Positions 8,162 to 15,905 of a stretch of DNA of 64,000 nucleotides are shown here, in pieces; the first letter of the stretch is position 1; each line of letters begins with the position of its first letter. The stretch spans positions 186,001 through 250,000 of the forward strand of contig JAHCBC010000003.1 in NCBI GenBank assembly GCA_019634595.1. The letters are read 5' to 3'. The notes beneath the pieces were generated by a model. That model was not told where the DNA came from. It was given only the letters and a program-made list of their open reading frames with translations, and did no database searches. The DNA comes from Akkermansiaceae bacterium (lineage in GTDB: Bacteria > Verrucomicrobiota > Verrucomicrobiia > Verrucomicrobiales > Akkermansiaceae). Both the position numbers and the translations under genes were made by a program.

Positions 8162-8950
8162 ATGGACCTCCAACTCGCTGGAAAAATCGCGCTCGTAACC
8201 GCCTCTTCCGGCGGCATTGGTTTGGAAATCGCCCGCTCGCTGGCCCGTGAGGGGGCGACGGTCATCATCAACGGCCGCTCCGCGTCTTCGGTGGAGCAGG
8301 CGATCGCGAAGCTGCGCGAGGAACTGCCGGACGCGAATCTGGAAGCACTGGCCTCGGACAACGGCACGGCAGAGGGCACGGAGGCGACCATCGCCGCGTT
8401 TCCGGACGTGGATATCCTCGTGAACAACCTCGGCATCTATGAGCCGGTCGGATTCTTCGAGGAAACCGACGAATCTTGGCAGCGCCTTTTCGAAGTGAAC
8501 ATCATGAGCGGGGTGCGCCTGGCCCGCCACTACCTGGCGAAGATGCTGGCGAAGAACGACGGCCGGATCATTTTCATCTCCAGCGAATCCGGCGTGAACC
8601 CCGCGCCGGAGATGGCGCACTACAGCGCCACCAAGACGATGCAGCTATCCATTTCCCGCAGCCTCGCGGAACTGACGAAGGGCACCAGGGTGACGGTGAA
8701 CGTGGTGCTGCCCGGCTCCACCAAGACGGAAGGCGTGACGAAGTTCATCGGCGATATTTTCCCCGACTTGCCCAAAGAGGAAGCGGAGCGGAAGTTCATG
8801 CAGGAAAACCGCCCGACCTCGCTCATCGAGCGGTTGATCAACCCGGCGGAAATCGCCGATGCCGTGGCATTTGTTTCCAGCCCGCGTGCCTCCGCGATCA
8901 ATGGCGCCGCGCTGCGGGTGGACGGTGGATTGGTCCGGAACATTTTCTGA
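8162..8950 (+). CDS. Short-chain dehydrogenase/reductase
   Basis: An NAD(P)-dependent SDR of 262 residues. The cofactor loop reads [12 protein letters not shown] follows strand 4, the catalytic Ser is in FISSES and the Tyr/Lys pair in YSATK; a GG-V motif near the C-terminus (VDGGLVRN) is typical of classical SDRs. I chose the ATG at 8162 ([13 protein letters not shown]) rather than 8144, because 8144 lies inside the palindromic operator and MDLQL is the common start of this subfamily. The gene is convergent with another SDR gene (9012-9758), sharing a bidirectional terminator. Substrate unknown. Confidence 0.85.
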   Translation: MDLQLAGKIALVTASSGGIGLEIARSLAREGATVIINGRSASSVEQAIAKLREELPDANLEALASDNGTAEGTEATIAAFPDVDILVNNLGIYEPVGFFEETDESWQRLFEVNIMSGVRLARHYLAKMLAKNDGRIIFISSESGVNPAPEMAHYSATKTMQLSISRSLAELTKGTRVTVNVVLPGSTKTEGVTKFIGDIFPDLPKEEAERKFMQENRPTSLIERLINPAEIADAVAFVSSPRASAINGAALRVDGGLVRNIF

Positions 8951-8960
8951 ATTCCGCGCG

Positions 8961-9004
8961 GAAAAGGAAAGCGGCGGTGGTCATCCCACCGCCGCCTTTT
9001 CTTT
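8961..9004. terminator. Bidirectional rho-independent terminator
   Basis: A 10-bp stem GCGGCGGTGG (8971-8980) pairs with CCACCGCCGC (8986-8995) over a 5-base loop. It is followed by CCTTTTCTTT on the plus strand and preceded by GAAAAGGAAA, so it gives a T-rich tail on either strand. It lies between two convergent SDR genes. Confidence 0.8.
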
Positions 9005-9011
9005 GCGTTGA

Positions 9012-9758
9012 TCAATACCCGCCCGCCACCTGGAGCACCTGGCCGGTCACCCAGCCGGAATCCTCCGAAGCGAGGAACACAGCCACCGGGCCGATGTCAT
9101 CCGGTTGGCCGATCCGGCCGAGCGGGGTCTGCGCGATGATCGCCTTCGGGACCTCCGTCTCCAGGAAGCCGGCGGAGTGCACGCCTTCCGTCTCGACCAT
9201 TCCGGGGTTCAGCGAATTCACGCGGATCCTCCTGGCGCCGAGTTCGCGGGCCAATGCCTTGGTGACGGCATCCACCGCACCCTTGGTCGCGCTATAAACC
9301 GAGGCACCGGGCATCGGGGCGACGGCGACCATCGAGCTGATGTTGATGACGCTGCCGCCTTCCTCGCCGAAGAGCGTCGCCGCCTTCTGCGTGGTGAGGA
9401 TCAGGCCGAGGACGTTCAGGTTGAACTGGCGGTGGAAATGCTCCTCTGTGATGGCCTCCAGCGGGCCGAACTCATAGACGCCCGCGTTGTTGACGAGGAT
9501 GTCCAGCCTGCCGAAAGCGGACTGCGTTTCCGCGAACAGGCGGTCGATGTCCGCCTGCTTCGAGACATCCCCCTGCACGGCGATGGCCTTGCCCCCGGCT
9601 GCTTCGATTTCACCCACCACCTTGTCCGCGCCGGACTTGCTGGAGGCATAGTTGATCACGACCGAGGCACCCGCCGCGGCCAGATGTTTGGCGATGGCCG
9701 CTCCGATGCCCTTGGACGCTCCGGTGATGACGGCGACTTTTCCTGCTAGTTTGCTCAT
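9012..9758 (-). CDS. FabG-like/glucose-1-dehydrogenase-like SDR
   Basis: 248 residues with all classical SDR features: TGASKGIG cofactor loop (~13-20), NNAG (~88-91), catalytic Ser in NISSM, YSATKG with Tyr/Lys, and the C-terminal SGWVTGQVLQVAGGY. It resembles 3-oxoacyl-ACP reductase/glucose-1-dehydrogenase-type enzymes. Its start codon overlaps the stop codon of the RND pump gene by 4 bp, so it is the last gene of the efflux operon and is probably controlled by the same TetR. That suggests a role in detoxifying a carbonyl compound handled by the pump; this is inference. Confidence 0.88.
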   Translation of the reverse strand: MSKLAGKVAVITGASKGIGAAIAKHLAAAGASVVINYASSKSGADKVVGEIEAAGGKAIAVQGDVSKQADIDRLFAETQSAFGRLDILVNNAGVYEFGPLEAITEEHFHRQFNLNVLGLILTTQKAATLFGEEGGSVINISSMVAVAPMPGASVYSATKGAVDAVTKALARELGARRIRVNSLNPGMVETEGVHSAGFLETEVPKAIIAQTPLGRIGQPDDIGPVAVFLASEDSGWVTGQVLQVAGGY

Positions 9759-12700
9759 GGTTCGATTTCCTTTGGTTGCTTTGGTTTCTTCACGCCGATC
9801 CTTTCGAGGACCGTGTAGAAAATGGGGGTGAGGAAAAGACCGAAGATGGTCACTCCGATCATGCCCGAAAAAACGGCGACACCCATCGCGCGGCGCATCT
9901 CCGCTCCGGCACCGGTCGAGATCACCAGCGGGAACACACCCGCGATGAAGGCGATGGAGGTCATGAGGATGGGGCGGAGGCGCAGCCGGGATGCTTCGAT
10001 CGCCGCCTCCACCACGCCCTTGCCTTCCTCACGCAGCTTCACGGCGAACTCGACGATCAGGATCGCGTTCTTCGCCGCCAGGCCGATGAGGACGATGAGG
10101 CCGATCTGGGTGAAAACATTGTTGTCGCCCTTTGTCAGCCAGACGCCCGCCATCGCGGACAGCAGCGCCATCGGCACGATCAGCAACACGGCGAAGGGCA
10201 GGCGGAAGCTTTCATACTGGGCGGCCAGCACCAGGAACACCAGCAGCAGGCTCAGCGGGAAGATATACATCCCCGTGTTGCCCGCGATGATGCGCTGGTA
10301 AGTCAGTTCCGTCCAGTCGAGCACGATCCCTTTCGGCAAGGTCTCTGCGGCGAGCTTCTCGATGATGGCTTCCGCCTCCACGGAAGTGGTGCCGGGTGCG
10401 GGGCCGCCGCTGACATCCGCCGCGGCGTAGCCGTTGTAGCGCATGGTACGGTCCGGTCCGTAGGTCTCCTTCACCTTGGCGAGCGAGCCGAGCGGCACCA
10501 TCTGTCCGGCGGAGTTGCGGACCTTCAGGCGGGAGATGTCCTCCGCCACCGTGCGGAATTCCGAATCCGCCTGCGCCACGACCTGGTAGGTGCGGCCGAA
10601 GCGGTTGAAATCGTTCACATAAAGCGATCCCAGGTTCACCTGCAGCGTCTCGAAGATGTTCGCAAGCGGCACGCCCTGCTGCTTGGCCTTCGGCCGGTCC
10701 ACCTCCACTTCGAGCTGCGGGGTGTTGGTGGTGAAGCTGGAGAACAGCCCCGCGAGGCCCGGCGTGGCATTCGCTTTCTTCAGGAACTCCTGCGTGGAGC
10801 GGTAAAGTTCATCGTATCCCAGGCCCGCACGATCCTCGATGTAGAACTTGAACCCGCCGGTGCTGCCCAGGCCGTTGACCGGAGGCGGAGGGAACACCGC
10901 GACGAACGCTTCCTGGATTTCCCCGAACTCTTTCTGCAGGTCCTCCGCGATCTCCGGGCCGCTCATGCGCGGCTTGCCCTTGCGCTTCGAGAAGTCCTTG
11001 AGCATCGGGAAAAGGATCCCGCTGTTCGCGCTGTTGGTGAAGCCGTTGATCGAGAGTCCGGGGAAGGCGAGGGAGGTTTCGACGCCGGGATGCTTCGCCA
11101 CGATGTCGCCCATTTTCCTCACCACCTCATCCGTGCGCTCCAGCGAGGCACCATCGGGAAGCTGCGCGAAGGCCACTAGGTATTGCTTGTCCTGCGAGGG
11201 GACGAATCCACCGGGCACCTTCCTGAACGAGTAGCCGGTCAGCACCAGCAGGCCGACGTAGAGAATCAGACCCGCGACGCTCATGCGGATGGCCTTCGCC
11301 ACGCCATTGGAGTATTTGTTGGATGCCCACTCGAAGAACCGGTTGAACGGCCGGAAGAACCAGCCGAACAGCTTGTCCATCACCTTCGAAAGAGGGTCCT
11401 TCGGCGCGTGGTGGTCCCGCAGCAGCAGGGCCGCCAGCGCGGGCGAGAGCGTGAGCGAATTGAACGCGGAGATGATGGTGGAGATCGCGATGGTGAGGGC
11501 GAACTGTTTGTAGAACTGCCCGGTGAGGCCGCTGATGAACGCCGTGGGAATGAACACCGCGGCCAGCACCAGGGCGGTCGCCACGATGGGTCCGGTCACC
11601 TCCCGCATCGCCGTCCGCGTCGCCTCGAACGGGGATTTGCCGAGGGCGATGTTCCGCTCGACGTTCTCCACCACAACGATCGCGTCATCCACCACGATGC
11701 CGATGGCCAGCACCAGGCCGAATAGGGAGAGCGCGTTGATCGAGAAGCCCAGCCCGTGCATCACCGCGAACGTGCCGACCAGCGACACCGGCACCGCCGC
11801 CAGCGGGATGATGGAGGCCCGCCATGTCTGGAGGAAAAGGATGACCACCAGCACGACCAGCAGGACGGCCTCCAACAGGGTGTGGACGACCGCCTCGATG
11901 GAGCTGCGGACGAAGACCGTCGGATCATAGGCGATGGCATAGTCCAGACCCTCCGGGAAATCCGCCTTCAACCGTTCCATCGTCGCCCGCACGTTGTTGG
12001 AAAGCTCGATGGCATTCGACCCCGGGAGCTGGAAGACGCCGATGCCGACCGCCGTCTTGTTCGCGAGCAGGGAGCGCAGCGAATACTCCGCCGCACCGAG
12101 CTGGATGCGGGCCACGTCCCGCAGGAGCGTGCGCTCCCCCCGCCCGCCGATCTTCACCACCACGGAGCCGAACTCCTCCTCGGTCACCAGCCTCCCCTTG
12201 GTGTTGATGATGAGTTCCGTCTCCGCTCCATTCGGGTTCGGCTGCTGGCCCACCGCCCCGGCGGCCACCTGCACGTTCTGCTCCCGGATGGCGGCCACCA
12301 CATCCCCGGCGGTGATCCCGCGCGAGGCCATCTTCCGCGGGTCCACCCATACCCGCATCGCATAGTCTCCGGAGCCCCACGTGTTCACGAGTCCCACCCC
12401 GGGCAGGCGGGTCATCACGTCCTTCACCTGGAGCGTAGCGTAGTTCCGGACATAGACCTCATCGTAACGGTTGTCCGGGGAGAACAGGTGGACCACCATC
12501 GTCAGGTCCGGAGAACTCTTGGCGGTGATCACGCCGTTGCGCGTGACCTCCTCAGGCAGCTTCGGCAGCGCCTGGGAAACGCGGTTCTGCACCTGGACCT
12601 GCGCCTTGTCCACATCCGTTCCCAGGGCAAAGGTGACCGTCAGCGTCATCACCCCGTCGCTCGTCGCCTGGGAGAACATGTAGAGCGAATTCTCCACGCC

Positions 12701-12916
12701 GTTGATCGACTGCTCCAGCGGCGTGGACACCGTCTCCGCGATGGTCTTCGGGTTCGCGCCGGGATAGCGGGCGGTCACCACCACCGTCGGCGGGATGACT
12801 TCGGGATACTCGCTGACCGGCAGGCGCGTCAGCGAGATCGCCCCGACGAGGAAGATGACGATCGACAGGACACCCGCGAAGATCGGCCGTTTGATGAAGA
12901 AGTCTGAGAAGTTCAT
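9755..12916 (-). CDS. RND multidrug efflux permease (AcrB/MexF type)
   Basis: The inner-membrane proton-driven pump of a tripartite RND exporter, 1053 residues, the usual HAE1 length. It begins MNFSDFFIKRPIFAGVLSIV with the first helix at once; the periplasmic porter domain has PGANPKTIAETVSTPLEQ, and GVGLVNTWGSGDYAMRVWVD followed by IREQNVQVAAGAVGQQP is typical of the MexF/AcrB group. GIVVDDAIVVVENVER in TM4 carries the two proton-relay aspartates. It lies 78 bp after the adaptor gene and overlaps the SDR gene. No TolC-like outer-membrane channel gene is nearby, so the channel must come from elsewhere. Confidence 0.95.
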   Translation of the reverse strand: MNFSDFFIKRPIFAGVLSIVIFLVGAISLTRLPVSEYPEVIPPTVVVTARYPGANPKTIAETVSTPLEQSINGVENSLYMFSQATSDGVMTLTVTFALGTDVDKAQVQVQNRVSQALPKLPEEVTRNGVITAKSSPDLTMVVHLFSPDNRYDEVYVRNYATLQVKDVMTRLPGVGLVNTWGSGDYAMRVWVDPRKMASRGITAGDVVAAIREQNVQVAAGAVGQQPNPNGAETELIINTKGRLVTEEEFGSVVVKIGGRGERTLLRDVARIQLGAAEYSLRSLLANKTAVGIGVFQLPGSNAIELSNNVRATMERLKADFPEGLDYAIAYDPTVFVRSSIEAVVHTLLEAVLLVVLVVILFLQTWRASIIPLAAVPVSLVGTFAVMHGLGFSINALSLFGLVLAIGIVVDDAIVVVENVERNIALGKSPFEATRTAMREVTGPIVATALVLAAVFIPTAFISGLTGQFYKQFALTIAISTIISAFNSLTLSPALAALLLRDHHAPKDPLSKVMDKLFGWFFRPFNRFFEWASNKYSNGVAKAIRMSVAGLILYVGLLVLTGYSFRKVPGGFVPSQDKQYLVAFAQLPDGASLERTDEVVRKMGDIVAKHPGVETSLAFPGLSINGFTNSANSGILFPMLKDFSKRKGKPRMSGPEIAEDLQKEFGEIQEAFVAVFPPPPVNGLGSTGGFKFYIEDRAGLGYDELYRSTQEFLKKANATPGLAGLFSSFTTNTPQLEVEVDRPKAKQQGVPLANIFETLQVNLGSLYVNDFNRFGRTYQVVAQADSEFRTVAEDISRLKVRNSAGQMVPLGSLAKVKETYGPDRTMRYNGYAAADVSGGPAPGTTSVEAEAIIEKLAAETLPKGIVLDWTELTYQRIIAGNTGMYIFPLSLLLVFLVLAAQYESFRLPFAVLLIVPMALLSAMAGVWLTKGDNNVFTQIGLIVLIGLAAKNAILIVEFAVKLREEGKGVVEAAIEASRLRLRPILMTSIAFIAGVFPLVISTGAGAEMRRAMGVAVFSGMIGVTIFGLFLTPIFYTVLERIGVKKPKQPKEIEP

Positions 12917-12994
12917 GGCTGGGAAATGGGCGTGGTCCGCCTGTGATTCCGGGAAATGATCCGGAAACGCGGTGTTCGGAGGCTTGGGGGCGGG

Positions 12995-14167
12995 TTACTG
13001 CAGTTGGGGATCGACCTTCATGCCGGCGGTCACCCGCTGGAGGCCGCTGACGATCACGCGGTCCCCGGGGGCGATGCCCTCCCGGATCACACGCTTGCCA
13101 TCCAGCACCGGGCCCAGCTTCACGCTACGGTAGGAGGCGGTGTTGTCGGCGGAAACGGCGAACACGTATTTCTGGTCCTGGTTGGTTCCGATGGACCGCT
13201 CGCTGACGAAAAGCTTCGGCTCCGGTCCGCTGGTGGGAAGCCGCACCCGGGCGGAAAGGCCGGGGATGAGCTTTCCGTCCGGATTCGGAAACACCATCCG
13301 CAGCACCAGGCTGCCGGTCCCTTCGTCGAGCCGGTTGTCGGAGGACTCGATGTAACCCTGATTGGGATAGTCCTGCTCATCGCTCAACTGCATCCCGACC
13401 GGGATCCTGCCTCCTTCGTTCAGGATGCGGCCCTCGCCATTGAGGCGGTTGAAGGCGAGCAAAGTGGACTCGTCGATGTCCGCGTAGACATGCACATCCC
13501 CATCCGAAACGATGGTGGCGAGCAGCGTGCCATTTCCGGGGGTGCCGGAGATCATGTTGCCCGCCGTCACCAGCGCCCGGCTCACCCGCCCGCTGATCGG
13601 CGCGCGGATCTCGGTATGGTCCAGGTCGAGGCGGGCGTTTTCCTTCGCGGCCTCCGCCGCCGCCAGATCCGCCTTGGCCTCGGCCAGCCGGGAGTTGCGC
13701 GCATCCGCCTCCTCGATCGAGATCGCCCTGCTGGCAAGCAGGTCATCCGACCGCTTCGCCTGGCTGCCGGCGATGTCCACCTTCACCTTCGCCCGCTCCA
13801 CCGCCGCCGCCGCGAGATCGAACTGCGCCTTGTACCAACGCGGGTCGATGACGAACAACACATCCCCCGCCGCCACGCTCTTTCCGGCCTCCAACCGGAC
13901 TTCCTGGATGTGGCCGGAAACCCGCGGCCGCACCTCGACGGATTCGATCGCCTCCACCCTGCCAAGCAGCTCCTGGTGATCGACGATGGTCCGTTGCTCG
14001 ACCGCGGCGATGGTCACCTTTGGCGGCGGAGGAGTGGCGGCGGCGGATGGTTTTTCATCAGCGGCTTTCGCGTGGCTGAGAAGGTAGGCGACCGGGATGC
14101 CGAGGGCGGCAATGGCGGCTGCTGTCAGGGCGGGGATGCGCAGTTTCCGAGGGAGTCGGGCATTCAT
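12995..14167 (-). CDS. RND efflux periplasmic adaptor (AcrA/MexE type)
   Basis: A 390-residue membrane-fusion protein. After an N-terminal signal anchor (~8-28) come the lipoyl half-motifs (RPRVSGHIQEVRLEAGKSV and IRAPISGRVSRALVTAGNMI), separated by an alpha hairpin of Ala/Glu/Lys heptads, then a beta-barrel and the membrane-proximal domain with VIREGIAPGDRVIVSGLQ. I set the start at 14167 (MNARLPRKLRIP); the longer in-frame start at 14224 would put the operator inside the coding region. It sits between tetR and the pump gene and bridges the pump to an outer-membrane channel. Confidence 0.92.
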   Translation of the reverse strand: MNARLPRKLRIPALTAAAIAALGIPVAYLLSHAKAADEKPSAAATPPPPKVTIAAVEQRTIVDHQELLGRVEAIESVEVRPRVSGHIQEVRLEAGKSVAAGDVLFVIDPRWYKAQFDLAAAAVERAKVKVDIAGSQAKRSDDLLASRAISIEEADARNSRLAEAKADLAAAEAAKENARLDLDHTEIRAPISGRVSRALVTAGNMISGTPGNGTLLATIVSDGDVHVYADIDESTLLAFNRLNGEGRILNEGGRIPVGMQLSDEQDYPNQGYIESSDNRLDEGTGSLVLRMVFPNPDGKLIPGLSARVRLPTSGPEPKLFVSERSIGTNQDQKYVFAVSADNTASYRSVKLGPVLDGKRVIREGIAPGDRVIVSGLQRVTAGMKVDPQLQ

Positions 14168-14197
14168 GGCGGTATCGGATTTCAAACGTCGGAGGTT

Positions 14198-14221
14198 GTA
14201 GTTGACCGTATGGTAAACAAT
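14198..14221. promoter_or_regulatory. TetR-family operator, copy 2, upstream of the adaptor gene
   Basis: GTTGACCGTATGGTAAAC (14201-14218) is an imperfect palindrome, GTTKACC-N4-GGTMAAC. The flanked 24-base stretch matches the site in front of tetR at 19 of 24 positions. It lies 31 bp before the chosen adaptor start. Confidence 0.65.
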
Positions 14222-14239
14222 CATTTGCGAAAAAAAATA

Positions 14240-14854
14240 TCAGGCCACCGTCTCCTGCGTGGTGGCGCGGAGGAGACCGATCGCGGTTTCCGGCAGATCC
14301 TTGATGAAGTTCAGGTCATTGTGGATGCGTGCCTGGGCGAGGCTGCCCTCGAAAAAGGAGAACAAGCATTTCGCCTTCGCCGCAGGATCCCCCGGCGGGA
14401 TGGAACCTTCCGCCTGGGCGTCACGGATGGCGGACTCAAAGTAGCGGAGCTGGTTCCCCAGCACCTCCTTCGCCTTTTCCCGCACGGCTTCATCCTCGCT
14501 GGTGCTCTCCGAACCAACGGAAAAGCAAGGGCAGCCGAGCACCTGTCCGTGTTCCTTCACCACCTTCGTCTGGCCCTCGTGGACGTTCCTGAGGAAATTC
14601 GTGATCCGCTCCAAGGGTGGGACGGACGCCGAGAACAGCCGGTCATAGGTCTCACGGCCGCAGGAATACCAGTTCTCATGGAGCGCCGCGGCGGCCAGCG
14701 TGGATTTCGAATCGAAGAAGTAATAGAAGCTCCCCTTCTTCACACCCGCCTTCTCGCAGATCGCATCGATGGTCAAAGCGCCGTAGGACCGCTTCCAGAT
14801 CAAATCCAGAGCGGCGTCCAACAGGCGTTCTTTGGCATCACTCGTGCGACCCAT
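14240..14854 (-). CDS. TetR/AcrR-family transcriptional repressor
   Basis: 204 residues. Residues ~8-55 form the TetR helix-turn-helix: AKERLLDAALDLIWKRSYGA, then LTIDAICEKAGVKKGSFYYF with the signature SFYYFF of the recognition helix. The C-terminal ligand domain has CPCFSVGSE, matching the TetR_C-type cofactor-binding domain often found beside RND pumps. The gene is first of the efflux operon. Its own upstream region and the gap to the adaptor gene both carry the same operator, so it most likely represses itself and the pump, with release by a pump substrate. Confidence 0.92.
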   Translation of the reverse strand: MGRTSDAKERLLDAALDLIWKRSYGALTIDAICEKAGVKKGSFYYFFDSKSTLAAAALHENWYSCGRETYDRLFSASVPPLERITNFLRNVHEGQTKVVKEHGQVLGCPCFSVGSESTSEDEAVREKAKEVLGNQLRYFESAIRDAQAEGSIPPGDPAAKAKCLFSFFEGSLAQARIHNDLNFIKDLPETAIGLLRATTQETVA

Positions 14855-14864
14855 GGGGAAATGA

Positions 14865-14888
14865 ATAGTTTACCATTTAGTCAAATAC
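14865..14888. promoter_or_regulatory. TetR-family operator, copy 1, upstream of tetR, inside a promoter
   Basis: Read on the minus strand, TTGTAT and TATTCA are spaced by exactly 17 bp and the spacer is TTGACTAAATGGTAAAC, the operator core shared with 14198-14221. Binding here would block RNA polymerase directly, so tetR is probably autoregulated. The tetR start codon lies about 11 bp downstream. Confidence 0.65.
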
Positions 14889-14909
14889 AAGCGGAAAGGT
14901 GGAATTTTC

Positions 14910-15851
14910 TCAAAACCGGTCCCGGTCGTGTCCAGCGGTGAAGTCCAGCTCCGGCCCGATGGGGACGATGCGGGTCGGGTTGATGTCACCGTGGGTGAAG
15001 TAGTAGTGCCGCTTGATGTGGTCGATGTCCACCGTCTCCGCGATGCCCGGCTGCTGGTACAGATCCAGCAGGTAGCCGTGCAGGTTGGGATAGTCGATGA
15101 TCCGCCGGACATTGCATTTGAAATGCCCGTGATAGACGGCATCAAAGCGGACGAGGGTGCAGAACAGACGCCAGTCCGTCTCCACGATGCGCGCACCGAA
15201 GAGGTATCTGCCGGCGGCCAGCCGTTCCTCGATGCCATCCAAGGCGGAAAAGAGCTTCCGGCAGGCCCGCTCGTAGGGCTTCTGGGATGAAGCGAATCCG
15301 GCACGATAGACGCCGTTGTTGATCGTCTCATAGATGTGGTCGGACAGTTCCTGCTGCTCCGTGGCGATGTCTTCCGGGAACAGGTCCAGGCCTCCATTTC
15401 CGAGCGGACGGAACGCATCATTGAACATGCGGCAGATGTCGTCCTCCGAGTTGTTGACGATCCGCTTGAGCTGCTTGTCCCACAGTACGGGAACGGTCAC
15501 GCGTCCTTTGAAATCCGGGTCGCTCGCACGGTAGGCTTCCGAAAGGAACGAGAAACCATTGATGGGATCAGTGGTGTAGCCGTCGCCATCACGGAAGGCC
15601 CAGCCGCGCTCGTCACGGATGGGGTCGAGGACCGTGAGGCCGACGGCCTTTTCCAGCCCCAGCAGCTTGCGGACGATCACGGTCCTGCTGGCCCACGGGC
15701 AGGCCAGGGAGACGTAGAGATGGTAGCGGCCTGCGGCCACCTCGAAACGGGCATCCCCGTCCTGCCTCACCCAGTCGCGGAATTCATCTTCCTGGCGTTC
15801 GAATTCTCCATCGGCGGACTGCTCATCGGGGAACTGGGCTGGGGCGGACAT
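14910..15851 (-). CDS. Glutathionyl-hydroquinone reductase-like (Xi-class) glutathione S-transferase
   Basis: 313 residues from the ATG at 15851; a longer start at 15887 is possible. The thioredoxin-like N-domain has the CPWA active site (Cys51) in LYVSLACPWASRTVIVRKL, and the blocks DPIRDERGWAF and VPVLWDKQLKRIVNNSEDDI are characteristic of ECM4/YqjG enzymes, which reduce glutathionyl-hydroquinones through a mixed disulfide. The C-terminal helical domain contains LFGARIVETDWRLFCTLVRF and YPNLHGYLLDLYQ. It lies just upstream of the efflux operon on the same strand, which fits a quinone or xenobiotic stress role. Confidence 0.9.
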   Translation of the reverse strand: MSAPAQFPDEQSADGEFERQEDEFRDWVRQDGDARFEVAAGRYHLYVSLACPWASRTVIVRKLLGLEKAVGLTVLDPIRDERGWAFRDGDGYTTDPINGFSFLSEAYRASDPDFKGRVTVPVLWDKQLKRIVNNSEDDICRMFNDAFRPLGNGGLDLFPEDIATEQQELSDHIYETINNGVYRAGFASSQKPYERACRKLFSALDGIEERLAAGRYLFGARIVETDWRLFCTLVRFDAVYHGHFKCNVRRIIDYPNLHGYLLDLYQQPGIAETVDIDHIKRHYYFTHGDINPTRIVPIGPELDFTAGHDRDRF

Positions 15852-15905
15852 GGCGGGATTACCTCGAGTTTCATCCCGCCATGCCATGGAGTCAAATGGC
15901 CCCGG

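Noticed and set aside
9776..12907. Plus-strand open frames opposite the RND pump gene
   Set aside because: Composition is that of a shadow frame (His/Arg/Gly-rich); the opposite strand encodes a complete 1053-residue pump.
14168..14224. Longer start for the efflux adaptor at 14224
   Set aside because: It would place the operator shared with tetR inside the coding region and add residues unlike an adaptor N-terminus.
12956..14941. Long plus-strand open frame (about 660 codons) opposite the adaptor and tetR genes
   Set aside because: It is antisense to two clear genes with catalytic or DNA-binding motifs, and its translation is Arg/Gly/His-rich without a fold. Long antisense frames are expected in GC-rich DNA.
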